Assembly: GCA_963847085.1 (NCBI GenBank)
Contig: CAWJYO010000009.1
Coordinates: 248,001-312,000 of the forward strand
Source of the DNA: Ilyomonas sp963847085
GTDB taxonomy: Bacteria > Bacteroidota > Bacteroidia > Chitinophagales > Chitinophagaceae
Length of the DNA stretch: 64,000 nucleotides
Direction of reading: 5' to 3'
Shown: positions 24,236 through 32,841 of the stretch, one piece after another
How the letters are laid out: the number at the start of each line of letters is the position of its first letter
Position numbering within the stretch: the stretch's first letter is position 1
Notes under the pieces: generated by a model
Database searches by the model: none
What the model was told of the DNA's origin: nothing
The model's input: only the letters and a program-made list of their open reading frames with translations
Translations under genes and position numbers: made by a program

Positions 24236-25240
24236 ATGACCTTACTTATTGTTATTATTGCCTTAGCTCTTATTTTCGATTACATCAATGGGTTTCACGA
24301 TTCGGCAAACTCCATCGCCACCATCGTTTCTACCAAAGTACTAACGCCGTTCCAGGCTGTGCTGTGGGCAGCTTTCTGGAACTTTGTTGCTTTTTTTGTT
24401 TTTAAAGAACACAAAGTTGCCAACACAGTTGCTAAAACCATTTATCCTGAATATGTTGATCTGGTTGTGATTTTGGCCGGATTGATTGCCGCCATCATCT
24501 GGAATTTATTTACCTGGTGGTTTGGCATTCCTTCCTCTTCTTCACACACATTAATTGGTGGTTTCATTGGTGCTGCTCTGGCTAAAGTAGGTTCGTTTAG
24601 CGTCATTGTTATGGCAAACCTTACCAAAACAGTATTGTTTATTTTTCTTTCGCCGTTAATTGGGATGATACTCGCTTTTTTCTTCACAGTAATCATTGTT
24701 TGGATAAGCCGGAAATCAAATCCTTACAAAACTGAACGTTGGTTTAAACGGTTGCAATTGGTTTCGTCGGCAGCGTTTAGCTTGGGGCATGGTGGTAACG
24801 ATGCGCAAAAAGTAATGGGCTTAATTACGGTTGCAATGGTCTATTACAATACCAATGGCCATGTGCCAGATGATGTGGTAAAGCACATGCCGTTTTGGGT
24901 GCCGTTGGCTTGTTACACAGCCATAGGTTTAGGCACGATGAGCGGCGGCTGGCGCATTGTGAAAACAATGGGCACACGCATTACCAAAGTAACGCCGCTT
25001 GAAGGAGTTGCTGCCGAATCGGCGGCTGCCAGCACTTTGCTTCTCACCGAAGGTTTGGGCATTCCGGTAAGCACCACGCACACCATTACCGGTGCCATTA
25101 TTGGTGTAGGTGCCACCAAACGCTTGTCTGCAGTGCGCTGGGGCGTTACCATTAATTTAATCTGGGCATGGGTGCTTACCATTCCTGTGAGCGCATTGCT
25201 TGCAGCAGGAATATATTACTTAATCCATTTATTCGTGTAA
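24236..25240 (+). CDS. pit: Inorganic phosphate transporter, Pit family
   Basis: A low-affinity phosphate symporter of the inner membrane, 334 residues, about ten helices. The two inverted PHO4 repeats are visible as FDYINGFHDSANSIATIVSTKVLTP near the N-terminus and FSLGHGGNDAQKVMGLI in the middle, followed by VSTTHTITGAIIGVGA. It forms an operon with the DUF47 gene. The frame is intact and the length typical of short Pit proteins. Symbol given by family, not by orthology to a studied strain. Confidence 0.92.
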   Translation: MTLLIVIIALALIFDYINGFHDSANSIATIVSTKVLTPFQAVLWAAFWNFVAFFVFKEHKVANTVAKTIYPEYVDLVVILAGLIAAIIWNLFTWWFGIPSSSSHTLIGGFIGAALAKVGSFSVIVMANLTKTVLFIFLSPLIGMILAFFFTVIIVWISRKSNPYKTERWFKRLQLVSSAAFSLGHGGNDAQKVMGLITVAMVYYNTNGHVPDDVVKHMPFWVPLACYTAIGLGTMSGGWRIVKTMGTRITKVTPLEGVAAESAAASTLLLTEGLGIPVSTTHTITGAIIGVGATKRLSAVRWGVTINLIWAWVLTIPVSALLAAGIYYLIHLFV

Positions 25241-25297
25241 AACCAAAAGGGGCCGATGGTTTGTTTTTGCCCTTATTTTTATCAATAAGAAATCAAT

Positions 25298-25381
25298 ACA
25301 AAATACAGTTTTATGTTACGAGCTGTAGTAATTCTTGTTGATCGTTTGTTGTGTCGCACACTTGCACGCTTTGAAAAGAAT
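25298..25381. repeat. Dispersed intergenic repeat, copy 2
   Basis: Second copy of the element at 3914-3997 in the same orientation, with the same two conserved blocks and a diverged middle. It lies in the 226-bp gap after pit. An orphan GCAAAAACAAA on the minus strand stands just before it (25259-25270). Confidence 0.8.
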
Positions 25382-25466
25382 TGGGCAGTGTCTGAACAGT
25401 GATGATGAAGATATTTGCGACGTATTGGATATTGATGAAATAAGAAGTTTGTTTTTACACTAATAT

Positions 25467-26309
25467 TCAATTATTAGTTTGTGTTGTTCCATTGAGCTCT
25501 TTTTCAGAACCATTGGTTTGCGAAATAACCAATGCAATCCCACAGAAAAGCAAGCAAACGATAGCCCGTACAATTTCATTTCCGCCGGATGCGTATGGAT
25601 TTGCAACGGCATCAGGCACATGGAAAAAAAGGAAAAAAAGAAAGAGCATGATGGCTAAAAGAAATGCTATTGGCTTTATCCATACTTTGAAAATAATGGC
25701 CATGCCCGAACCAATCAGTGCAATGCCTACAAAATAAGTCCAAAACAAAGGCATCCCTGCCCATTTGGGTACCATGGTTGACACAAAATCGGTAAAAACA
25801 AAATGACTGCATCCAAACAATATAATAAGAATAGAAAAGAAGATTCTTCCAACCGGAATCATTTTTTCTAACAATCGTGTAAAGGAATTATGTCTGCCAA
25901 TGCGAAGAACACTCTCTGAAAATGAGCCTGCCATAACCCATGCACCGCCGGAATATGCCAATTCCTCTCCAGCTCCAAACCAAACATCTAAACGGGACGC
26001 CTTATCAGGACTGAAGAATAAAATATATGGCAATTGGCAAGTAAGAATCAGCGCAAGGAAATAAACTCCTAAATAAAGGCAGGTATTTTTTCTAGTAATC
26101 CGTTTTGTTGTAAACAATCCTGCAATGATAGTTCCGGCACATAGTAATGCGATACCTGTAAGAATTGGAAAGATAAAATGCTGATGAGCCCATGCAGGAA
26201 AGGGTGGTAAAATTTCTGGACGAAAGTCTTTAATAATCAGTTGATGTACACCTACAGCAACGATGCCGATGCCATATAAGAAACGGCCGGTTTTCAAAAG
26301 ATGTTTCAT
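25467..26309 (-). CDS. Membrane protein with two tandem DoxX-like halves
   Basis: The 280-residue product has eight hydrophobic helices. The two halves begin alike: GRFLYGIGIVAVGVHQLIIKDF near the N-terminus and GRIFFSILIILFGCSHFVFTDF near residue 150. Each then continues with a P-x-W loop and three helices, so it is an internal duplication of a four-helix DoxX/DoxD-type unit. Such proteins are linked to quinone or thiol redox chemistry, but the function here is unknown. It stands alone on the minus strand downstream of uvrB. Confidence 0.75.
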   Translation of the reverse strand: MKHLLKTGRFLYGIGIVAVGVHQLIIKDFRPEILPPFPAWAHQHFIFPILTGIALLCAGTIIAGLFTTKRITRKNTCLYLGVYFLALILTCQLPYILFFSPDKASRLDVWFGAGEELAYSGGAWVMAGSFSESVLRIGRHNSFTRLLEKMIPVGRIFFSILIILFGCSHFVFTDFVSTMVPKWAGMPLFWTYFVGIALIGSGMAIIFKVWIKPIAFLLAIMLFLFFLFFHVPDAVANPYASGGNEIVRAIVCLLFCGIALVISQTNGSEKELNGTTQTNN

Positions 26310-26346
26310 GTTTATTAATATCAGAAAAAATCTACCCCGATCCCCG

Positions 26347-28389
26347 TCATACTTTCATCGTATCCAATTCCTTTTGCAGCTTAAACATTTCATCGCGCAA
26401 ACGTGCCGCTTCAATAAAGTCTAAATCGCGCGATGCTTTCTCCATTTGCTTTTTGGTTTGCTGCACCGCTTTCTCCATTTGCGGAATGGTTTTGTACAAC
26501 GAGCCTTCTTCGGCAGCTTTTGTTTTTATAATGTCTTCATCACCCTGAATGGCATACGATTTTTTAGCGTCAAAGCCCTTAATGTCCAGCACCGAAGTTT
26601 GCATCATCACTTGTTCAATACTTTTCTTTATGGTGCGTGGCGTAATGTTGTGTTCAATATTAAAGGCAACTTGCTTTTCGCGGCGGCGCGCCGTTTCATC
26701 AATGGTGCGCTGCATACTTTCCGTCATCTTATCGGCATAAAAAATAACCAATCCATCTACGTTTCTTGCCGCACGACCAGCCGTTTGCGTCAGTGATCTT
26801 TCATTGCGCAAAAAGCCTTCTTTATCGGCATCCAAAATAGCAACCAGCGAAACTTCGGGCAAATCCAAACCTTCGCGCAACAGGTTCACGCCAACCAACA
26901 CATCAATCTCGCCTAAGCGAAGCTGGCGAAGGATTTCAACACGTTCCAGCGTATCCACATCGCTGTGAATGTATTTCGATTTAATGTTGATTTTACCCAA
27001 ATATTTATCCATCTCTTCTGCCATGCGCTTGGTTAATGTGGTTACCAGCACGCGATCACCTTTGGTAACTCGCTTGTCTATTTCATCCAGTAAATCATCT
27101 ATCTGGTTCACGCTTGGCCGCACTTCAATTGGCGGATCTAACAAACCTGTTGGCCGCACCACTTGTTCCACCACAACACCGCCGGTTTTTTCCAGTTCAT
27201 ATTCACCCGGTGTTGCACTTACAAACACAGTTTGGTTCATCATGTTTTCAAATTCGGGAAAGTTAAGCGGGCGGTTATCCAACGCACTTGGCAGACGAAA
27301 ACCATAATCAACCAAGGTTAATTTACGGCTTCTATCTCCGCCATACATGCCTGCCACCTGCGGCACCGTTTGATGGCTTTCATCCAGAATACAGAGATAA
27401 TCTTTCGGAAAATAATCCAGCAAACAGAATGGACGACTGCCCGGTTTTCTTCTGTCGAAAAAGCGGGAATAATTTTCAATGCCATTGCAAAAGCCCAATT
27501 CACGAATCATCTCCAAATCATACTCTACTCTTTCTTTAATCCGCTGCGCTTCTATCAGTTTGCCGATGCTTTTAAAATACTCCACCTGCAGGCGCATTTC
27601 ATCCTGAATTTCATACATGATACTTTGCATCATATCTTTTGGTGCGAGGTATAAATTGGCAGGAAAAATGGCAATGTCATCTAGTGTATCGATGCGCTTT
27701 GCGGTTGCGGTTTCTATCGTTTCAATTTCTTCAATTTCATCACCAAAAAAAGTAATGCGGCAGCTTTGATCAGCATAAGGAAGATTAATGTCAACCGTGT
27801 CGCCTTTTACCCGGAATGTACCCCGGTTAAATTCACCTTGGCTTCTGTTGTACAACGAATTAACCAGCGAATGTAAAAAGCCCTGCCGCGAAATCACCTG
27901 GCCTTTGGTAATGCGGATAACACCATTTTCAAACTCCTGCGGGTTACCCATACCATAAATGCAACTCACGCTGGCAACCACAATAATGTCGCGCCTTCCC
28001 GTAAGCAATTGCGATGTCGCCTGCAAGCGCAGCTTATCCAATTCTTCATTGATGTTTAAATCTTTTTCAATGTAGGTATCGCTTACAGGTATGTAAGCTT
28101 CGGGCTGGTAATAATCGTAATAACTTACAAAATACCCCACCGCATTGTCGGGAAAAAATTGCCGGAACTCGCCATACAATTGTGCTACCAGCGTTTTATT
28201 ATGCGTTAAAACCAAAGTGGGTCGTTGCACATTTTGAATGACATTTGCCATGGTAAACGTTTTACCACTTCCGGTAACGCCGAGTAAGGTTTGGTATCGC
28301 TCGCCCTGTAAAATGCCTTCGGTTAATTGTTGTATTGCCGTGGGCTGATCGCCACCCGGCTGGTAAGGAGATTGTAGCTGAAACTGCAT
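26347..28389 (-). CDS. uvrB: UvrABC system protein B
   Basis: UvrB is the damage-verifying helicase of nucleotide excision repair. The 680-residue protein has Walker A in LLGVTGSGKTFTMA, the beta-hairpin region with YYQPEAYIPVSDTYIEKD, the DESH-type Walker B (LCILDESHQTVPQ), helicase motif VI in QTAGRAARNVDG, and a C-terminal UVR domain (KQMEKASRDLDFIEAARLRDEM) that contacts UvrC. Intact and of normal length. A TATTTTG box lies about 12 nt before the start. Confidence 0.97.
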   Translation of the reverse strand: MQFQLQSPYQPGGDQPTAIQQLTEGILQGERYQTLLGVTGSGKTFTMANVIQNVQRPTLVLTHNKTLVAQLYGEFRQFFPDNAVGYFVSYYDYYQPEAYIPVSDTYIEKDLNINEELDKLRLQATSQLLTGRRDIIVVASVSCIYGMGNPQEFENGVIRITKGQVISRQGFLHSLVNSLYNRSQGEFNRGTFRVKGDTVDINLPYADQSCRITFFGDEIEEIETIETATAKRIDTLDDIAIFPANLYLAPKDMMQSIMYEIQDEMRLQVEYFKSIGKLIEAQRIKERVEYDLEMIRELGFCNGIENYSRFFDRRKPGSRPFCLLDYFPKDYLCILDESHQTVPQVAGMYGGDRSRKLTLVDYGFRLPSALDNRPLNFPEFENMMNQTVFVSATPGEYELEKTGGVVVEQVVRPTGLLDPPIEVRPSVNQIDDLLDEIDKRVTKGDRVLVTTLTKRMAEEMDKYLGKINIKSKYIHSDVDTLERVEILRQLRLGEIDVLVGVNLLREGLDLPEVSLVAILDADKEGFLRNERSLTQTAGRAARNVDGLVIFYADKMTESMQRTIDETARRREKQVAFNIEHNITPRTIKKSIEQVMMQTSVLDIKGFDAKKSYAIQGDEDIIKTKAAEEGSLYKTIPQMEKAVQQTKKQMEKASRDLDFIEAARLRDEMFKLQKELDTMKV

Positions 28390-28510
28390 AGTTGCAATTT
28401 ACAAAATAGTGTTGTAATGGTTTGTTTAAAATGAAGAAAAAGCATTACACACGATGCCAGATGTACAATGGTTTTTGAATGGAAGAAAGGTTGCCGTTAA
28501 GAAGCGGTTT

Positions 28511-28518
28511 TATTTTTG
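28511..28518 (+). promoter_or_regulatory. -7 box of the 28546 gene
   Basis: TATTTTTG is an exact TAnnTTTG and leaves a ~27-nt leader to the ATG at 28546, which supports that start over the upstream in-frame TTG. Confidence 0.5.
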
Positions 28519-28545
28519 TTTAAGGAAACCATCATTCTCTTTTTT

Positions 28546-28953
28546 ATGATTTTGTCTGAACAAATTACGTGGTTATTTTTATTAGCGATTCCCATTGCTT
28601 GTGTGGCATGGACGGTTACGCACGAAGAAGTATTTCGCGAACCGAGAGAATACTGCGCCCAACAATGCCGCGACAGCAAAACATTGCTACGCCGCAAGTT
28701 TTTTTATCTCTTTACCTGCGAATATTGCTTCAGTCATTATGTAACCATCGCTTTTTTGTTTCTTACCCATTATACCTTGCTGTTTCCCGGCTGGCGGGGC
28801 TATCTCATTGCTGGCTTCTCGCTCGTGTGGATAGCCAATGCTTATATGAGTGTTTTTGGCTGGCTGCGACAGGGTATTGTAAAAGAAAAAACAGAGATCA
28901 AGGTACTGGAAAAAAAGGCGGAAGCAGATGGCATGGCAGAGGAAAAGAAATAA
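28546..28953 (+). CDS. Small membrane protein of unknown function
   Basis: I do not recognise this 135-residue protein. It has an N-terminal helix (ITWLFLLAIPIACVAWTV), a hydrophilic Cys-containing loop (REYCAQQCRDSKTLLRRKFFYLFTCEYCFSHY, shown in parts: CxxxC, then CEYC), two more helices (TIAFLFLTHYTLLF and LIAGFSLVWIANAYMSVF), and a charged tail rich in Lys/Glu. The two Cys pairs could bind a metal. It is monocistronic between the divergent uvrB and the beta-lactamase gene. Confidence 0.7.
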   Translation: MILSEQITWLFLLAIPIACVAWTVTHEEVFREPREYCAQQCRDSKTLLRRKFFYLFTCEYCFSHYVTIAFLFLTHYTLLFPGWRGYLIAGFSLVWIANAYMSVFGWLRQGIVKEKTEIKVLEKKAEADGMAEEKK

Positions 28954-29079
28954 CGGCGATTGGAAAATAGTGAAGTGTGAATTTCTCCTCTGGCTACCTG
29001 CAATGTTGTTTTGAACTAAATTTCTATTTTTTACTGGTTGTTAGCATAAGTGCTTTATTTTGAAAATTATTTACTGCTT

Positions 29080-29940
29080 ATGAAAACAACATTCACTTTT
29101 GTTTTTGCCCTTATTTTAATAAACACTTTTGCCCAGAAAACTGATAAAAAGCTGCAAAAACAAATCGAACAGGAGATTCAAAACTTCCACGGAAGCATTG
29201 GTGTGTATGTTCATGATTTGAACAAAAACAAAACCGTTGCCATCAATGCTGATTCTATTTTTCCAACGGCCAGTACCATCAAGATTCCAATTCTCATTGG
29301 CATCATGGATAAAATCAACCAAGGCAAGTTGCAATATCACCAGGAACTCATTTACAGAGATTCGTTGCTTTACAAAGGCGTTGATATTTTAGGTTCGTTT
29401 AAAGACAGCGAAAAAATAGAATTGAGCAAAGTGATGATGCTCATGCTTACCATGAGCGATAACACCGCAAGCCTGTGGCTGCAAAGCTATGCTGGCGGCG
29501 GCTTGCGCATCAACCAGATACTGGATAGCATCGGAATAAAAGTAACTCGTATGAATAGCCGCACACCCGGCAGAGAAGCAATGCAAAACATATACGGCTG
29601 GGGACAGACTTCGCCGCGCGAAATGGCAACATTAATGGAGAAAATCGTGCAAAAACAAATCGTCAGCGATAGTATGAGTGAAAGAATGTTGCGCTTGTTG
29701 GGCAGAAATTATTGGGATGAAGAAGCTATTTTACCCATAGCTTCTGATGTATTTGTGGCAGATAAAAGCGGCGCTTTAGACGAAAGCCGGAGTGAGATAA
29801 TGTTTGTAAACGGAAGAGGCAGGCGTTATATTTTTTGCATTTACACAAACAACAATAAAGACCAAAGCTGGGATTTTAATAATGAAGCCTGGGTGTTGAC
29901 ACGAAAGCTATCGAAGCTGGTGTGGGATTGGTATAAATGA
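29080..29940 (+). CDS. Class A beta-lactamase family serine hydrolase
   Basis: The 286-residue product is secreted by a signal peptide (MKTTFTFVFALILINTFAQ). Active-site motifs: Ser65-x-x-Lys68 (STIK), Ser126-Asp127-Asn128 (SDN), and Lys229-Ser230-Gly231 (KSG in place of KTG). Their spacing is that of class A enzymes. The omega-loop general base is not certain: the nearest candidate is the Glu in RTPGREAM, a few residues off the usual RxE register. So it may hydrolyse beta-lactams poorly or act as a peptidase-like relative. ATG 29080 is chosen at the signal peptide; a TATTTTG box precedes it. Confidence 0.85.
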   Translation: MKTTFTFVFALILINTFAQKTDKKLQKQIEQEIQNFHGSIGVYVHDLNKNKTVAINADSIFPTASTIKIPILIGIMDKINQGKLQYHQELIYRDSLLYKGVDILGSFKDSEKIELSKVMMLMLTMSDNTASLWLQSYAGGGLRINQILDSIGIKVTRMNSRTPGREAMQNIYGWGQTSPREMATLMEKIVQKQIVSDSMSERMLRLLGRNYWDEEAILPIASDVFVADKSGALDESRSEIMFVNGRGRRYIFCIYTNNNKDQSWDFNNEAWVLTRKLSKLVWDWYK

Positions 29941-29955
29941 GGCTCTCAAAAAACT

Positions 29956-30822
29956 TTATTTCTCTTCTTTATCCAAAAACTGTATCACCGCCATCAGATC
30001 TTCGTTTTCGTATTCTTTCAATGCATTTTGATACGTTTCAAAAATGGCATTTGCCATCGGTGTTTCAATGCCTACACCTTTTGCCAGCCGCAAATCTTTT
30101 GCATAGTTTTTTACAGTAAACGAAGGCTTAAAATCATTACTCAAAATAGAAGGTGTTTTCGCTTTGGTAGTGCCATTGCCGCAGCTTCCTTCGTTCACAA
30201 TCTCAAGCATTTGCGCCGTATCAACGCCATGATGTTTGGCAAATAAAACCGTTTCTGCCAACCCTTGTGTATTAAAACCGACCAACAAGTTGATGGCTAA
30301 TTTGGCAACGCTGCCGCTGCCCCAATCGCCTAAGTGCATCACCCTTTTTCCAAGACATTCCAAGATAGGTTTTGCTTTTTCAAAAACCTCGTCCGGTCCG
30401 CCGCATAAGATGATCAAAGCCGCATCTTCAGCGGGTTTCACGCTGCCTGATACCGGCGCTTCGAGGTAATCAATGCCTTTATCACTGCATTGCGAAGCCA
30501 GCCATTTTGATGTGTCCGGCGAGATGGTACTTGTGTTGATAATAAGCTTTGGTTTTGCCTCTTTTTTTGATAGCAAGCCATCTTTACCAACATATATTTC
30601 TTTTGCTGCTTCATCATCGCTTACCATCGTAAAAACCACATCACATTGTTGTAGTAAAGCAGAAGGATTTTCTGCTGAAGAAGCACCTGCATCAATCAAC
30701 ATTTGCTCTTTTTGTTTTGTGCGATTAAACACGGTAAGTGTATAGCCGTTCTTCATGATATTTTTACACATCGGGATACCCATGTTTCCCAGTCCTATCC
30801 AGCCGATTGATGGTTTGTTCAT
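29956..30822 (-). CDS. 3-hydroxyisobutyrate dehydrogenase-family reductase
   Basis: Beta-hydroxyacid dehydrogenases of this family reduce short-chain semialdehydes or oxidise 3-hydroxyacids with NAD(P). The 288-residue protein starts with the Rossmann motif IGWIGLGNMGIPMCKNI. It then has NRTKQK (which favours NADPH), the substrate motif YLEAPVSGSVKPAEDA, GSGSVAKLAINLLV with the catalytic Lys, and the C-terminal helix KDLRLA. It resembles glyoxylate/succinic semialdehyde reductases. The start is preceded by the GCAAAAACAAA leader. Monocistronic. Confidence 0.9.
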   Translation of the reverse strand: MNKPSIGWIGLGNMGIPMCKNIMKNGYTLTVFNRTKQKEQMLIDAGASSAENPSALLQQCDVVFTMVSDDEAAKEIYVGKDGLLSKKEAKPKLIINTSTISPDTSKWLASQCSDKGIDYLEAPVSGSVKPAEDAALIILCGGPDEVFEKAKPILECLGKRVMHLGDWGSGSVAKLAINLLVGFNTQGLAETVLFAKHHGVDTAQMLEIVNEGSCGNGTTKAKTPSILSNDFKPSFTVKNYAKDLRLAKGVGIETPMANAIFETYQNALKEYENEDLMAVIQFLDKEEK

Positions 30823-30843
30823 ACAATTTGTTTTTGCTTATAT

Positions 30844-30934
30844 TTTTTACCGCAAAGGACAAGAGTAAAAGAAATTTCCGCCAGGCAATAATTTCTCTGC
30901 GCGAACTCTAATTTCTTTTTTCTCCGCGGTAAAA
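30844..30934. repeat. TTTTACCGC/GCGGTAAAA inverted repeat
   Basis: TTTTTACCGCAAAGGACAAG on the left is answered by TTTCTCCGCGGTAAAA on the right, with more pairing of AGAGTAAAAGAAATTT-like segments inside. It belongs to the family at 43369, 49313 and 55184. It lies between two minus-strand genes. Confidence 0.75.
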
Positions 30935-30983
30935 TGTTGTTTAATCCATCAAAAATTTGTCCGGTATTTTTTTGTCAAAGTCA

Positions 30984-31673
30984 TTAATGCATCAATCCTG
31001 CAATAAGGTTAATGGTGAGTGCAACAACAAATGTATTCATGAAAAAAGAAATCATCTGATGCACCAGCACAACATGACGGATTTGGCGCGAAGTAATTTG
31101 CACATCCGATACCTGGAAAGTGCAGCCAATCACAAAAGCGAAATAAGCAAAGTCAATGTAATCGGGTTCTCCTTTCTGCGGAAATTGAAGCCCTTCGGCA
31201 TCTTTTGTATTATCATTTGGAATATCGTCGTAATACATGTGTGCATAATGAAAAGTATACAGCGTATGCACCATAAACCACGACATAAAAATGCCCCCGA
31301 TAGAAACACCTATAAACAAACCGTGTTCTGAATTATCGCCCGCTTTGGAAATCATCAGTATTAATACAGTAATGATGCTGGCAAATGAAGTAAGCAATAC
31401 CATAATAAAAACAAACAACTTGCTGCCATCATCCATCCTTGCGTATCTTCTGATTTCGCTGACGGGGCGGATAAATAAAATAATCCATCCGATTATCAGG
31501 TACACAAACTCAAACACCAGCCACACCGACAATGCTTCAATTAGCGGACTTGCTAATCTATGAATAAAAACAAAAGTGATGGCTGCCACAAGAAGGCTTG
31601 CCAACATACGTTGCAAGGGGTTGAGCCGGAGAAAGGAAAGCTTTTTTCTTGACCGCTGATTTGTAAGAACCAT
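30984..31673 (-). CDS. DUF1345 family membrane protein
   Basis: A 229-residue integral membrane protein with five to six helices. It matches DUF1345 by the segments WLVFEFVYLIIGWIILFI, the periplasmic loop HTLYTFHYAHMYYDD, and EPDYIDFAYFAFVIGCTFQVSDVQITS, the most conserved block of the family. The role is unknown. ATG at 31673 is chosen because a TACATTC box stands just before it; an upstream ATG at 31718 would add 15 residues. Monocistronic. Confidence 0.82.
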   Translation of the reverse strand: MVLTNQRSRKKLSFLRLNPLQRMLASLLVAAITFVFIHRLASPLIEALSVWLVFEFVYLIIGWIILFIRPVSEIRRYARMDDGSKLFVFIMVLLTSFASIITVLILMISKAGDNSEHGLFIGVSIGGIFMSWFMVHTLYTFHYAHMYYDDIPNDNTKDAEGLQFPQKGEPDYIDFAYFAFVIGCTFQVSDVQITSRQIRHVVLVHQMISFFMNTFVVALTINLIAGLMH

Positions 31674-31851
31674 AGAATGTAGATTATATAAAAAATATGC
31701 CTGAAACAAAAATGGCATTTAAATGAGAAGCCATTTAGAAATTTTTGTTGTAGCCCTTTCCGACACTTTGATGTTACTTCATTTATCAGAAGTTCCCTCT
31801 TCTGGAATTTTTATAACAGCCAAAGATTGAATGTGAAATGAACGGAAGCTA

Positions 31852-32649
31852 TCATTTAAAAAAGTCAACCACAATGTCTTTCCTTCTCCAATTGCAGGGA
31901 AAGTCTAAGCCTTCAACCGGATAGCTTTTTTGTGTTAATTCTTTTGCGGGCAAAAAGGAGTTGTGCAGAAATACAACTTCGAGTGCCTCCGGAACATTTT
32001 TGCCGTTGTAAAGAAACGTGCCTGCATTGTTGTTGGCATGAATGTGAATGAGACTGTGGGTTTGCGATAATCGTTTCATGATTGCGGCAAGCTCCTGCAA
32101 CTTTTTTTCTACATAATGAAACTCTAAAACCAATTGAACAACATTTTCAACATTCGTATAAAAGCCATCTTCTTTCAGCACATCGTATTCTGCGCCTTCT
32201 ATATCAATTTTTAAAAATAATTTTTTGTTGTAAAGATTGTATTTCGATAAGTGATAATCAAGTGTTTTAAAAAGTTCGGAGTTGCTTCCGGCCAAGCCCT
32301 CTTCTATAAACTGAATACCCTGCTTGGGTAAACTTTTTTCCTGAAGCAGCCACTTCATCATCTGGAATATGTGTTTGCTGCCTGTATAAAACTTACCTCC
32401 TTTCAGTTCATCAGTAATATAGCTTATCTTCTTTAATGTAGGATCAAACGCATACACGGGTTTGCCGGTTAATTTATAAAATGCATTTTCAAATTTTACA
32501 TTGTAACCAACTCCATAATTTAATAAACAATCTACATATTGCAATGAAGGTACGTGCACCACATAGCCACCGTCATGTTTATTTCCCAATCTTTGCAAAC
32601 CTTCCGTCTGATATGGATGGAAAATTGTTAGATCCACTGTATTGCTCAT
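31852..32649 (-). CDS. FkbM family methyltransferase
   Basis: SAM-dependent O-methyltransferase domain of the FkbM type, 265 residues. The core is LFLKIDIEGAEYDVLKE, the family signature, and the protein opens with KHDGGYVV and VDCLLNYGVGYNVKFE as SAM-binding region. Such enzymes methylate sugars of glycans, lipids or natural products. No sugar-biosynthesis neighbour is present, so the substrate is open. It is divergent from typA. Confidence 0.85.
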   Translation of the reverse strand: MSNTVDLTIFHPYQTEGLQRLGNKHDGGYVVHVPSLQYVDCLLNYGVGYNVKFENAFYKLTGKPVYAFDPTLKKISYITDELKGGKFYTGSKHIFQMMKWLLQEKSLPKQGIQFIEEGLAGSNSELFKTLDYHLSKYNLYNKKLFLKIDIEGAEYDVLKEDGFYTNVENVVQLVLEFHYVEKKLQELAAIMKRLSQTHSLIHIHANNNAGTFLYNGKNVPEALEVVFLHNSFLPAKELTQKSYPVEGLDFPCNWRRKDIVVDFFK

Positions 32650-32826
32650 AACCTTGATTGTGTTTTATAAATAACTATCAAACGCACGAATGTACATGGA
32701 AAAGCTTTTCTATCAAATTGCAGTAAGAAAAGATGAGAGTATGAAAAATTGAAAAATAAAATGCGGTTACTCGTTAAAAAATAATCAACACAATGCCTTA
32801 CACTTGCCTTACCCATTGTAATGGCG

Positions 32827-32834
32827 TACCTTCG
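32827..32834 (+). promoter_or_regulatory. -7 box of typA
   Basis: TACCTTCG ends 7 nt before ATG 32842, which shows that the upstream in-frame ATG at 32821 cannot be used from this promoter. Confidence 0.5.
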
Positions 32835-32841
32835 CGCACTT

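Noticed and set aside
29095..29110. TTTGTTTTTGC strings within coding regions (29097, 44772, 46971, 47457, 48718, 59546) as minus-strand leader motifs
   Set aside because: They encode ordinary Gln-Lys, Phe-Val-Phe or similar runs in AT-rich codons and have no start codon or -7 box in the right place.
30957..31331. Long plus-strand frames antisense to DUF1345, uvrB, the HIBADH gene and others
   Set aside because: They mirror codon bias of clear genes on the opposite strand and contain no recognisable domain.
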